Source of the DNA: Isoetes taiwanensis
Taxonomy: Eukaryota; Streptophyta; Lycopodiopsida; Isoetales; Isoetaceae
DNA: 64,000 bases
Direction: 5' to 3'
Assembly: GCA_021234155.1 (NCBI GenBank)
Contig: JAJEKV010000103.1
Span: 2,046,001 to 2,110,000 of the forward strand
In this document: positions 44,930 to 56,847 of the stretch, piece after piece
Position numbering within the stretch: the stretch's first letter is position 1
Layout: each line of letters begins with the position of its first letter
Translations under genes and position numbers: made by a program
Notes under the pieces: generated by a model
The model's input: the letters and a program-made list of their open reading frames with translations, nothing else
What the model was told of the DNA's origin: nothing
The model's database searches: none

Positions 44930-47470
44930 AACTTGGCCAGAGAGGCAGATCACGTGCCACATCAGTGACCCCCGCATCCGTACCCGACTTACTTCCCTAA
45001 ATCTAAAGGCCGGCTCACCGCGCTCGTTCAAGTCCAGGACGTCCATATAGGCACATCGCCTGCAACCCAGGGAGTATTAGACCCATACCCGGCCCACGTT
45101 CAGTGGCCGACTATAAGCCTACCACACTATAGGAATCCTATAGCCAAGCTAGGCAAGACCCCACCCCTGTTTCACCATCATACCCGTTGTCTAGTGCTGA
45201 ATCACAAAATAGCATCCACAGCCAGGTGGGCTCTTGTGCACAGGCCACATATACTAGGTCTTAAGGGTTCTAGCTAGAAACATCTCTACTTCTAGGAAGC
45301 TTTCAGGTCTCTACCCTCCCTTAACCACAGATACATAGGAGAAACAGAAAGAGAGAACACAATCATAATCAAAGTATCCATCATCATCTTAGTAACACAT
45401 AAAAGAGAAATTAACCATTCCACTTAACTAGAGAAGGGTTAGCTGAAGCATAGACTATCTATGGACTAACTGGTCTCTTGGCTAGAGCCATTGTCATGAG
45501 GGGCTTACATTCTTCAAGTCTGGTTGCAGTAGCTAATAGCTCCTCCTTCCTCCAACTCTTCCCAAATCGATTTGGGGCAGAATTGGGGGTAGGGCCCCAA
45601 TTTGCCCTCCAAACTTAGCAAGTTCCCCTAGGCCAATCGATTTGGGCCAGGTGGCACTGCCTAATTGGCTGACTTTCACTAATTAATAACTTAATTAGGC
45701 TAACTAGGTTATTTACTTACTAATATTTTAGCATAACTAATAAAACCCCTTTTTGGTTAACCCAAGTTATCCTCTATTGATCTTAAGGGTCTACTTATAT
45801 CCTGGTGACGTGTCATAGTATGTACATGTATACTGTATAAATACATGGAACATCACATTCTCCCCCCTTGGAATAATGTTGTCCTCAGCATTGGGGTTAG
45901 TTTAATAAAAGACAATTAAGTTATAAAAGATAAATCCATTTGCTGAAGTGATACAAGATTACATAAAGTTGTTCTAGGACCAAAGTCCCTTGAGAATAGA
46001 TAATACACCATATCACCAAAATTACATAAGGGCACACATACAAATTAACAGTTAAATAACAAGAAATGGCCCCAAACTGAGGCCTAGCATTTTCTGCAGT
46101 ACGTCAATACCCGCCACTGGCATGCAGAATCACAGTACATTAGTACCTATAAAAGAATTAAAATAGTGTGGTTGAAGGGACCACCCCCTTAAGAAAAAGA
46201 AATATGAATGAAGGGAAATCCTATCATGCCTAAGACTTGCATTTCGTCTCGGCGTAAGGAATGGAAATGTTCCCATTATAGCCATAGACGAATGTGTCCT
46301 GTCATAAATGCCTACATGCCCAATTTCCATCTATGATGCATGTAACCCGACCCCTTAGATGATCCCGTTCCAGACATAGTTACGTAGCATATCTTCGATT
46401 ATGTGATTGGTACGCTCTGTTTGGTCGTCCGTCTGCGGGTGGTAAGCTGTGCTCATGGCAAGCTTAGTTTGAATAGTGCTAAAGAAATCGTTCCAAAATG
46501 CACTAACAAACTTAGCATCCCTGCTGATATAATGGTATGGGCATCCCATGAATGCGAAACACATCCTTCGTAAATAACAAGGCGGTATCTAACGCAGTAT
46601 CTGTGGTCCGGCATGGCAAAAAGTGCGCCATTTTGGAAAGTTTGTCGACCACCACCATGAAGGCATCAAAGCCCCTCAAAGTGTGCGGAAGCCCCAATGA
46701 TGAAATCTATGGTAATGACTTCTCATTTTGCATTAGGAACATTTAAGGGTTGCAATTCCCCTGGGGTGAGTAACTGTTCTGCCTTTGTTTACTGACATAT
46801 CTGACATTGCTTAATGTATCGGGCAATGTGTTTCTTCATCCCTGGCCAAAAATACCTGGAGCGATCTTAAAATAATCTCGCATATCCCGCTATAGGACTG
46901 TAATGTGTGTCGTGGAGAATGAGCTTACGAACTCCTGATGTCTCGGGAACACATAACTTACCCTTGTAATAAAGGAAATTACCTTCCTTTTTATAATGGT
47001 GGAAAGCCTCCCTCTATTTATCAGTTCTGGCTGCCTTGGATAGACTTTGCCATATTTCCTAAAATTCAGGTTCCGTTGAAAGAGTTTGTCATATCTGCTT
47101 ACCAAACTCGCTTGTGAGAGTGGAAATCGCATTGCAATGCGTTCGGGTCATCAATGGATGGCTGGAAAGTGCGCCAGCAACAACATAATCGTTGCTCGGC
47201 TTATAGACTACTTCAAATTCATACTCTTCCAGAAACTCGATCCATCGTCCCTGTCTAAGATTGAGGTGGGGTTGCATGAAAATATATTGGAGACTTTGGT
47301 GATCTGTATCCAACTGGAATCATCTCCCAAGTAAGTAATGTCTCCAAATACGCAAGGCACGCACGACGGCAAGTAATTCTTGGTCATGTGTGGGGTAACG
47401 CTATTCTGCATCAATCCCTCTGATGCCCAATCATTACTGGATCGCCATAAATTCTTCCTCCAATGGTAGC
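44930..47470 (-). mobile_element. Decayed Ty3/gypsy element: 3' LTR and pol 3' half
   Basis: On the minus strand the order is RNase H, integrase, polypurine tract, LTR. The purine tract (AAGGGGGGAGAA) is read at about 45858-45869, preceded by AEDNIIPRG, a typical gypsy pol end. The LTR begins TGTGATG at 45857 and has a TATTTATA promoter near 45835. Its far end, around 44930, is not fixed. Upstream pol is broken by many frameshifts. A matching gag-like region lies at 51348-51990, beyond the nested insertion, and may belong to the same element. Confidence 0.7.
46355..47460 (-). pseudogene. Gypsy pol fragment: RNase H, zinc-binding and integrase core
   Basis: Read in order from 47460 downward. 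RNase H has THDQELLAVVRALRIWRHYL and LDTDHQSLQYIF, then RQGRWIEFLEEYEFEVVYKP. Next is the linker before the HHCC domain (RVSYVFPRHQEFVSSF). The integrase core has FDAFMVVVDKLSKMAHFLPC, HYISRDAKFVSAFW and MSTAYHPQTDDQTERTNHII. These are textbook Ty3/gypsy motifs. Canonical VVVDRLTK, SDRD and HPQTDGQTER are slightly mutated. Frameshifts and stops separate the blocks. RT and protease are not present next to it. Confidence 0.85.
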
Positions 47471-48384
47471 TCTTGTTGGGTCATCATGTGACTAATTCTA
47501 CCGCATGAGTGGTGAGTGTGGTTAGTGGTGACAAGTGTGGTGAGTGGTGACGAGTGTGGTGATGAGTGTGGTGAGTGGTGACAACCCCAACAGTGGTGAC
47601 CACAGTGGGAAAATGTGCCACTCCGTGGCGGAGAACCCACAACAACAAAAATACTAATATGGTCCTTGGGACATGTCCCCAAATGACACATGTACACCCT
47701 CCTCAAATCCAAATGACTAATACAAACAAATTGGTCCAAAATGACAGTGAGAACTCCGTTTGACCTGCACCATAGCTCTTTGATTCGTATCGCCGAAACA
47801 CATCTTTTGATGTAGGATAGATTGTGTATTATGGAACTGTCACCACCTGTTTTTACAGAAAAATGACCTGCTGTAACCCAAAAGTTCTCCACAAATTCTC
47901 TGTAATTGGAGCAATCCCTGGATTTAGAGAACAATTCTCCTTCTAGAGTCATCAACCAACTCCAACCCTATCAAGTAAGCATCTTCCAAATAGGAGAATG
48001 CTGACAACATGTAATAACAACAAAAAGTGTGGCCAAAGAACAAGCCACAATCCAATAACCTGCTCAAATATTACTGCACTAGCATACCAATGTGGCAAAT
48101 CTGATGTGATGTAATAGAACTTGCTAAACTGACATATTCCAGATAGCTTATTAGTCTCAAATGGTGCAAACAAACCTTTATGAGCATCTTTGGCTGCTGC
48201 ACATTGAGATAAAGTGCTGCTCATATCCAATTTTCTATCCTTTATCACATAGTCATGCTCAAATTTACTCATCTCTTCCACACTTCCATGCTCAAACATG
48301 CAAGAAACTAGTTTTCCTTGATTCTCAGACTTCTTCGGACTGCTACAATGCTGAAACATAGGTCTGAACCATTGTAGGTACACT

Positions 48385-50723
48385 TCATTCATCAAAACTT
48401 TGCAATTCTAGCTCACGGTTTAGTGCCAAACCATCAAAGCAAGTAAATTTCTCCATTTGAGGCATGTAAAGGTCTTGCTCAGCTGATATACATATCTCAA
48501 ATCTGAAAGTCTCATAAAGAGGACTGTTGTCATGACTGTCGCCAAATTCAAGAGCATGTAACATATCTCCAGAGTGGTCAAATGTGAAAATATCAATGCT
48601 TTCCACCTCTGGCTCACATAATAATAGTTCATCATCATCCAAAAATGTGTCACATGTATGAAAAGTCTCAAACTCAGGGCTGCTCAAGCATCTGTCACTT
48701 CCTTTCTCATGACAATGCTCAAACTTATCATTTTCACATAAAAGAACATGCTCATACTCTTCAACCATGTGAGATGTGATTAGATTTACCTGATTTCTAT
48801 TTGTCCCATCCATGCTTGATTTCGGAGGATGATCTATATTCACTTCACTGCCCATATCTATGTTTGCTTCTTTGACTAAATACCCGTTCATACTCACATC
48901 GCAAAGAAATGGCCCTGGATCCTTGGACTGCCGGGTTGCTGGCTCTATTGATAGAATTTGTTGGACTGAAATTTCTGATTTTCTTCTTCCCTCTAACTTT
49001 TGCAACAAAGTAGGATAATAATGCATCAATTGCTCAACATTAAGTGTGATTTTAGTCGCTAAAACTTGGCTGATCACATCATCTTCATTATGAACTTCCT
49101 CATCCACCATAGGAGGCATCACTATGGGCTGATTTTCTTCTATAGACTGAAATTGTTCTGTGGCCAGCACATTGAATTGCACCTTCTTAGGTGCTGAAAC
49201 CTTCAAATCTTGTTCCTTCAAAGCCTTTGGAAAAGAGGTCTTTGTCTTCTCCGCAATTGGTACTACTCTGGGTTCTTGAACCACCTTTTGTGATTTTGTA
49301 ACCGCATTAACTTCTCCAATCTCTTCTTCTTGCTAAAATGGGTCATTGTCTACCTCAACAAATCCACAATTTACTACTGATTTTCCTTCTCTTGCTTCTT
49401 AAACTCCTCAATAAGAGCCTTAACTTGAGGATTATCAATGTACTTTGCATCTTGAATGCGAACATCATTATTAGGAAGAGGTACTGATTCAAACACTTGC
49501 TGCCTTGGTGGATACTTGTTGGTTGCCCATTCTGGTTTCCCATGGATTCTCCAACAAGTAGTCTCATCATGCTTGAATTTATCACATAACTTGCAATATA
49601 AATGAGCCTTACTTGGATACCATCCCTGTTTTGGCTGCACCATTGGTGTGGAACCCATTGGAACTTGTTGGGCAATTGGAGCTTGTGGCATCATTGGAAC
49701 TTGTGGTATGATAGGTGCTGCTTGCATTGGTTGAATAGGAATAGATGGTGCTTGTTGCATAACAGCAAATACCGGATTGGCCCTCTGAAAGAATCTCTTC
49801 TCCCTACATTCTTGATCATTATGGCCCTTGATTTGGCATCTTGAGCAGAATTTCAGCAATCTACATGTAGTATCAGAATGCCCAATAGACCCACAATATT
49901 CACAAGTACTGCACCTCCCTTGGCTTCTCACCAATTGTAAGCTTAGAAATTTTGGCTGCAATATCCTCTGTTTTATGCTCTGGAGCAGCAACTTCATGAA
50001 TGTATCCCAACTTATCTTCAGCCTTGAGAGCATACTTTTGTGCCTCTAGTAATGTTGTAGCTGTTTAGCCTTCACCTTATGAGCAATAGCTCGTTTCAGC
50101 CCCTTTACATACCATTGAATATCCATTTCATCATTCCTTGCAATCTTCCAATGAACCACGGCTTTGAGAACCGCAATATACCTCTGATTATACTCTCTAA
50201 TTAATTCATCTTCCTTTTGTGTGAAATTGGTCCACCTTTCCATAGTCTTATCCTTACCATGAGCTTCTTGATAATTAGCAATGAAAGCTTCCTTTAACTC
50301 CTGATATGTCATGGTATCTGGCTGAGTTTGTGCCCATTCCTCCACTCAATCTTGTAAAGAACTATGAAACCAAAGCAAATAATCACCAGCCGGTAACTTA
50401 CATTGCTGGCAATACCTCTCAAACTTCACAATATGCTTCAAAGGATCCCGATCTACCAGATCATCAAACTTTGGAATCCCCATTGTCTGAAAACCCCATA
50501 CCATAGGTGGTAATACCGCCATCTCTGCCTCTTCTTGGGTTTCTTGAAATTGGAAAAACGAAATTGAATCTCCCTTCAATTTGAAAAACGAAATTGGATT
50601 ACCTTCTAGATCAGTAAATGGAATCAAAACCTCCCGGATCTCGAGAATTAGACCCCGATCTGCCCCAAATCTGAAAAACGAAATTGAATCTTGCCGCAAT
50701 TTTGAGCCCAAAGATTGACTCAC
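48385..50723 (-). pseudogene. Gag and degenerate protease of the nested element
   Basis: From 50723 downward: an N-terminal part with FDDLVDRDPLKHIVKFERYC, then after a TGA (where Trp would fit) the retrotransposon gag core MTYQELKEAFIANYQEAHGK and ELIREYNQRYIAVLKAVVH. In a shifted frame follow zinc knuckles CEYCGSIGHSDTTC and CSRCQIKGHNDQEC, then a Pro/Gln/Met-rich linker and another Cys/His block (CKLCDKFKHDETTC). A further 299-codon frame (48385-49284) contains FLCDVSMNGYLVKEANIDMG. This aligns with the retroviral-type protease, but the catalytic D-S/T-G is read as DMG. Stops and frameshifts make the copy inactive. Confidence 0.75.
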
Positions 50724-50978
50724 CGGGTCCCCTTCTTGTTACGATGGAGCTTGGTGGGATATCCTTCTTACTTCTCTTGGGCATAAAACTATGCTCCCCT
50801 TGTCAAATTCTACCCCACAAATCAATTACTACCAAAATTCCCTTCACACAAGAAATTGCTCTTTTTTCAATGGTGCCGTTCTTTGCAACCTAACACCAAT
50901 ACCAATGGTAACAACTCCTTTTTCAATGGAAATTCTGCCGATCAATGGGTCCGTCGAAAGCAACCGTGGTCGCCAAAT

Positions 50979-51347
50979 TGTTAGAGCCTGAACTCTAACC
51001 TTGCAAGAAGGATGAAAAACCCAACAATCCAAGCTCAATCTATCAGATCTACACAATGCACAATACAAAGATTCATCATCTTCATAGCTAGATCAAAACA
51101 AAAATGCTCTCTCCCAATACACCGTCCCTCCGTTCTTCTCTCTCTGCTCAGATAATACCCTGATCATAATGGCTCCACAATGCATACGTGCAAATATCCT
51201 GCACGCGTGCATGTGTATACATCACTCCATATACAGTATACTATCTTCTATACCACCTCAATAGTAGTGAGTGTGGTTAGTGGTGACAATTGTGGTGAGT
51301 GGTGACGAGTGTGGTGATGAGTGTGGTGAGTGGTGACAACCCCAACA
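50979..51347 (-). repeat. LTR of the gag-only element
   Basis: 369 bp with TG...CA ends. The first 85 bp consist of GTGAGTGGTGAC-like short tandem units, duplicated at 47512-47592. It contains a TATA-like stretch in the middle (TATACTGTATATGG). Confidence 0.75.
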
Positions 51348-51990
51348 CACGTCGTCTGTAAGTCTGCATCAAATCGGTAGATTTCTTGCTCCGCTTGGCA
51401 TTGCTCTTTAGCGGGATCCACTTCGGTAACTTCCTCGATATCATCACCCTCTCCACTTTCTTCTTCTTCCTCGTTTGAGCCTTCATATTCGAGGAGTAAA
51501 CGGTCCTCTCCTATGGAGCTAAGGGTTCTATAACCAATGGCTGGATGGAAGGGTCCTCTGATTGTATTTGAGCTTTGTGGAAGAAGAACATGGCTAAGGC
51601 AGCAGTGTAGGAAAACAATCTTCTCATGCTCAACTCATAGTCATGTAGTCTGGCATATGAACTGCTTTGTTGTCCAAGTACTTAGCTATGTTTGGAACAT
51701 GACTTAGGGCTGCCTGGAGAAATGCCTTAGGTACAAAGAATCCTATGCAGGGAGCCAATTCCTATAGTGGAGAACCTACTTTTGCTTGGAATTCTTGCAT
51801 GACCTCCTGGTAGAATGTTGTTATTGTGGCTGAAAAGTCAAATTCGTTTTGAAAAAATGAGAAGACAGAGTTAACATCTGCCTCTGCTACATGGGGAATG
51901 GCACTGTACCATCGCCTGAATGATGCGGTAGCCATGATTCTAATGAAGCTAGTGACGTCAAACAGATGTATGAGCACCTTAGGGAGCTAG
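51348..51990 (-). pseudogene. Gypsy gag remnant
   Basis: On the minus strand MATASFRRWYSAIPHVAEAD leads into a gag-like N-terminal stretch (about 51990-51760), then frameshifted remnant down to an acidic EEEE-rich segment near 51450. It probably belongs to the gypsy element at 44930-47470, now separated by the nested insertion. Confidence 0.45.
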
Positions 51991-51999
51991 AAGATCAGC

Positions 52000-52600
52000 T
52001 TGGAGTGCAGAGCAAAAGTGTTTGTTGCTAATAAGGGGTACCCTTGTATTTATAGACAGATTTAAAGTGGGAATTTTCTAGGGTTTGGGGACTGTTACTA
52101 TTTTGGGAAATAGTTCTTTGATTCCCAGGTAATTCGAAGATCGAAACATAGAGAGAATGTCTAATGGTCTTATTGCAATAAATTTCAGGTGATTTGGAGT
52201 TGTCTAGGACAAGTTATGAAGGCTCAAAAGGTGACTACTCACGGCGTGCGCCTCAGGCCAGAGTAAGATTCTCAGTCGTGTTCCTGGCGCAAGGGGTGAG
52301 TACTGGCGGCCTATTTGGATCCTAGATGTCAGCAAACTGATGAAATGCGGGCATTTTCCTTTTCTTCTCGATGAATGGAGCTCACAAATGTCCTTGTTTA
52401 CTTGATTGGGACTAGTTTTGGGGTGGATTAAGGGTCAACTACTCATGGCGTGTGTCACAGGCTCGAGTGAAATTCTTACTTGTGCTCTTGGTGCACGGCA
52501 TGACTACTGGAGGCTCATTTGACTATAGCTAACACTCAATTTTCAACTATAATTTTCTCGCATTAAATAAAACAAAATATCCACTCTGTTAATACTACTT
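52000..52600. repeat. Imperfect direct repeat within a noncoding stretch
   Basis: About 92 bp at 52228-52320 (ACTACTCACGGCGTGCGCC...) recurs at 52430-52523 with CpG-to-TpG type changes (ACTACTCATGGCGTGTGTC...). The remainder holds nothing recognised. Confidence 0.7.
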
Positions 52601-54740
52601 GTTTATTTATTTATTTATTTATTTTCTTTTATTTATTTTTTTTAGGGCAAGTTTTGTTTTATATTGCATTTATAGAAAATACATAAGTTCCTTTGCTTAT
52701 AAAAGTAAAGTATATCAGAAATTCAGAAGTTAAGATACTGATAAAATAACTATGAGCTTAAAACCAAAATTAAGAGACCTGAGTAGAAAACCGAGTTCAA
52801 AATAGCTACTTGTAGAGCTGTCAGTAGCCAAAATGTTATCCCTGTAGCTACTTGGTTTGCACAGTAGGGCTGTCATGCCACATCAAGCACATCTTGCAAT
52901 GTAAGATCCGGGATGTCTCTCTTACCAAACATCCTAAGTAACATATCCAAGCCTTCTGCAGTGTAGTTTGTGAAGTCAAGCAGTAGCAGAACATGGGCTT
53001 GCCTTTTTTGTTGCCACTTATGGAAGAGAGATATTCTCAAAATATGGTTTGAGATTGTTGAATCTCCATACCTCCTTATTGTTTAGCACCTTCTTGATAA
53101 CTTTTGCATGTATCATTTCTCTTCTCAATTGCTTAAAAGTGTTTTCTTGTTCAGGCTTGGACAGTTGTGAGAATTCCTCATCTTCATATTCAGCCACCCC
53201 CATCATCCTTTCTCCACTTCCTGTACTATTGTCTCCTCATTTCTCATGTGTAAGACATCATCAGATACATTTAGATTAGTAAGAAAGAAATCAAAACTGC
53301 CATGGAATCTACCAAACTTATCCCATGATCTGTCATAATTCCTTCCCTTTGCCAGTTTATGAGCCACTGCTGAATCTGTAATTAAGTAGATGAATTCCTT
53401 TTTAATCCAAATCAAAGATGGATTCTTCTTTCCTATTTGAACCATATTTCTATGTTTCCAAAGAATCCAGCATCCTATTGTTCTAGTAGTGTTTAGAATT
53501 CTGCTACCAGCATCCATAAACCTAAGTAAGTTATTTTCTGTCATTGATCCCAGATTTATCTGTGCTGACCAGCTCCAAAATTCTGTAAGTTTCTGACATG
53601 TGAAAACATGATTTGAAGTCTCTCTTTGACCACAAGCTAGTGGGCATAATGGTGAAACCGAGTTGTCAAATTTGGCTCTTTTATCATTAGTTGGCAAACT
53701 CTGATGTAGTAATAACCAACTGAAAGTTTTTAACTTATTAGTAGTATACATTTTCCAACTTTTTGCATTAACTTTAGCCAATGTTTCCTCATCACAGTGC
53801 CACATGGAATTTTAGATGGTTTCTGTACTATGATTGCTCTATATATTTCCTTGACCGAGTATATTTCCTTCCCATTTAAGGTCCATTGATTTGAATTTGC
53901 ACTGAACTCATCTTGTGAGGCAACTTTATCCATAACTTTTTTAAATATTTCCTTGTCCACCTGTGATCCTTTAGTAATTCTTGCCATCTCTTCCCAAGCT
54001 TTCCATCTATTTTGAATTCTTAAATCCCCAAACTTCCCGATCCTGCAGCATGCCATTACATATATTTTTGTGGATGTTTGAATGCTAAACAACCTTCTTC
54101 CTCTATAGTAAAGGTCTGGGTGCCAAAAGAAATTGTTTTTCAAACACCTTGCATCAATTATAGGTGGTTTATAACACAAGCTTACCTTATTCCATGCTTC
54201 TAAAATCCTTTTCATTGTTTTAGATGTACCTGCACATGGTTTAATCTTAAAGAACCCATTATTTGTGATTTTTCAACCCAGAATTTGATTAATCTCAGTG
54301 CTGGTAATGGCTTAGGACAATAGATGGACCTCCAAACCAACTTTGCAGCCAATGCCTGTGCTTGAAGAAATAAATCCTTGCAGCCTAGACCACTATTCTT
54401 AAATTCATCTTATCTTATCTTATCTTTGTCCTTAATTAAATCTGACCAAGCCACTTTATGACTGCCCTGCCATATAAATTTCCTAATAGCTATCTCAATC
54501 TTATTGTATGAACATTTGTCCCCAATAATTGCTGAGGAAAAGTAGACATGTGTACTACTGATCATTGCATTTGCAATCTCAACCCTGCCAGCTAGGGATA
54601 ATGTACTAGGATACCTATTGAATTTCTGCTTGATTCTAGAGACTATTGGCTCCCATACTCCAGGTAAGTTCTTGTTTAGAGCTAAAGAAATACCTAAGAT
54701 GGTAATAGATGTATTTCTATCCAAAACCTTAATCCCCTAA
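52600..54740 (-). mobile_element. 5'-truncated LINE, minus strand
   Basis: ORF2 C-terminal half in several frames, followed by a 3' UTR and an AAATA-rich tail (on plus, TTTAT repeats at about 52601-52650). It is truncated at the 5' side next to the minisatellite at 54743. Confidence 0.75.
53018..54724 (-). pseudogene. LINE ORF2 C-terminal half (RT thumb and zf-RVT)
   Basis: From 54724 downward: ISLALNKNLPGVWEPIVSRI, then LSLAGRVEIANAMISSTHVY and RKFIWQGSHKVAWSDLI. These are the post-RT segment of plant LINEs (K-x-LSxAGR-x-x-L-x-x-V-x-x-S). Further on are ETSNHVFTCQKLTEFWSW within the zf-RVT zinc-binding region and CWILWKHRNMVQIGK, the common W-x-x-W-x-x-RN ending. A GATAAG microsatellite expansion interrupts the frame at 54405-54425. 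Frameshifts and stops are multiple. No endonuclease or RT active site (xADD) remains. Confidence 0.85.
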
Positions 54741-54742
54741 AT

Positions 54743-54830
54743 TATGGGCGACGATGGGCGACGATGGGCGGGCGACGATGGGTGACGATGGGCGACGGCG
54801 ACAATGGAGGACTGATGGCGACGATGGAGG
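54743..54830. repeat. GGGCGACGAT minisatellite
   Basis: About eight imperfect units of GGGCGACGAT, CpG-rich, right at the truncated 5' end of the LINE. The region to 55245 has nothing else recognised. Confidence 0.9.
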
Positions 54831-55253
54831 CGGAAACCAAGTAGGTGCATTATCTCAAATCAAATATAGTTAAAAACGTGCTTAGCCTAAGTGGATCATA
54901 GATGGATTATATTATAGATAGCTTAGTTTTTAGATAAGTCAATCGTGCCCGACCGGAGACGAAAAACAGACTGTTGACAATGAATGTAAGCATCGGAATA
55001 CCACACCAAAGCAAACAGATGAATCATTAAGTAAAAGTACAGACTGTATACGGCATCAACCAACGATCTCTGGTAAAAGGAGTGTGAGCTAACAGACAGG
55101 GGAAGCGGCAGGGAAAGAAGCTCCCGGATATGGCGACGGGTAATTCAAAATTTAATTCAAATTTTATTCAAAATTTCTATAACGTTAGGAAAAGAAACGA
55201 ATAGGAAGGAAAAATAAAAGAAAAGAAAAATAAAAAAGGGAGGATGGGCGGAC

Positions 55254-56847
55254 CAGCGTTGGGGAAATTCCCCGGAACACTGTTTTCCTACCGTCCAAAA
55301 TGGCCAAAATGCCGTCCTACGTGGAAAACGCCCAGAATCCCTTCTGGCCAAAAAATCCAAGATTCCGGATCCTTCCCGCCCACGGCTCTGTTTGCCGGAA
55401 CTTGTAGCATTCACGAATGCCAGATCTTTCAGAAACGAAGCATTTTGGCAGATTTTCAACCGACATTATGGCATTACGGCATCTTCTTGGTTCATTTTTC
55501 TTCTGGCCTTGAGTCCTAGCATCTAAGCAGACAAGTCTGATGACTCTGATCGTTGTTGGGTTCATTAGAAACCTGCTGTGACCCATTCAGCCACCAACCA
55601 GCAGACCCATTCCGGATCAGCCACGAGTGACCAGCCCATTTCGGATCTTGAAAAGGTTTTGTTTGGCAGCATGTGAATAAGCACAGGAGTTTCTGATTCA
55701 TTGTAGAAGATTTTGGTTTGTCTATGGCAGCTTTCTCGGGTTCTTCAAGCATTAAGGAGCCTGCAATCAGTGCAATGTAGCTTTTTCCTTCCAGGTATTA
55801 GAGAAACCGGTTGTATAATTTTACTGTGGTTATGTATGGGCTTTCTGAAATTCAGTGATGTGCATGTTATTCTAATTGGTATCTTTGTCCAGCATGCCAT
55901 CTTTTATGAGCAATTTGCCATTGTCCATGAAAATGTAGAAAAGATAGTCTTTAATAAATATATGGGCATTTGCCTTTGTTTGAGCAATTTGTAGACCTTG
56001 CAAATGCTGCCTTAGGATCGATATACACCAGCTGCCAACAATAAATTAGATTTATGGAACGAATTTACATTACTTGCTTCACTTTGATTTGACAAGCATA
56101 ATAAATAATGGACAAGAGATTATATTGTGCAAACAAAACATAAGGAAAATATGGAGGAGAGGTTATACTATATGGAGGAGAGGTCATGCTTCTAAATTCT
56201 GATACTAAAACATTAGATGCCATTAAATAGCATATCATTTTCATGTGACATGTCTATGTCCACGTATATTTCACTTCTATCTCTTTACTTCTGTAATAGT
56301 TTATAGTACTTTATTTTCATGTGTCTATGTTCTGGACCTACCATTATTTCTGATATAGTTTTGTAAGTCTTGTTATTCTCATGTCTTTGTCTGCTGGTAC
56401 ATTATTTTATTTGTGAAAGGTTTGTGAACTTCATAAATTTGTTGTCTCAATTTCTATGCTATGTTATGGCCCCACCAATCTTCTGATACATTATTTTATT
56501 TCTGTGTGTCATGTTTTGGACCCACATTATTCACTTCTGTTAAAGTTTTGTAAACATTAGCAATTTCATGGCTATATTTCCATTCATATTATGGGCCCAC
56601 TAACATTTCTGATATATTTTTGTTGCAGGCTTTTGTGTGATGGCCAAGAGTTGAGTGTATATCATTTACTTGCCCCTGCCTTGCTAAAAGTAAGTATATT
56701 ATATAATGTACTATTGTTTATTTGTTGGGTTCATTTGTTTCATGTGGGCATTATTTTTGAAAACTTGTTTGTGGCTGCACTATCTTTATTTCTTATGTTA
56801 ATTTATGTTCTTTTTGCTTATGTTATTTTATGATAAAAAATTGCAGG
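55254..56847 (+). promoter_or_regulatory. hAT 5' leader with likely non-coding exons
   Basis: No long ORF. TTGTTGCAG near 56628 and TTGCAG at 56846 are good acceptors, and AAAAG-TAAGTA near 56690 is a plausible donor, so a short leader exon (about 56629-56690) is likely. No clear TATA box was singled out. Confidence 0.4.

Larger units (their letters stand above)
47512..51347 (-). mobile_element. Gag-only LTR element nested in the gypsy remnant
   Basis: A complete LTR at 50979-51347 (369 bp, TGTTGGGG...CTCTAACA on minus) is followed by ATTTGGCGACCACGG, a plausible primer binding site region, and then a gag-protease frame. At the other end only the first 81 bp of the LTR remain (47512-47592), with one mismatch to 51267-51347. 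No reverse transcriptase, RNase H or integrase is found between. LTR plus gag without pol matches the plant TR-GAG class of non-autonomous elements. A second purine tract (GAGGAGGG near 47698) makes the exact 3' end uncertain. Confidence 0.65.

Noticed and set aside
47575-47763. Thr/Val/Asn-rich plus frame
   Set aside because: Translation of the LTR minisatellite and the adjoining nested-element tail on the wrong strand.
55157-55586. Overlapping frames at the left hAT end
   Set aside because: They cross the transposon boundary and target duplication and so cannot be a conserved host gene. No domain is seen.
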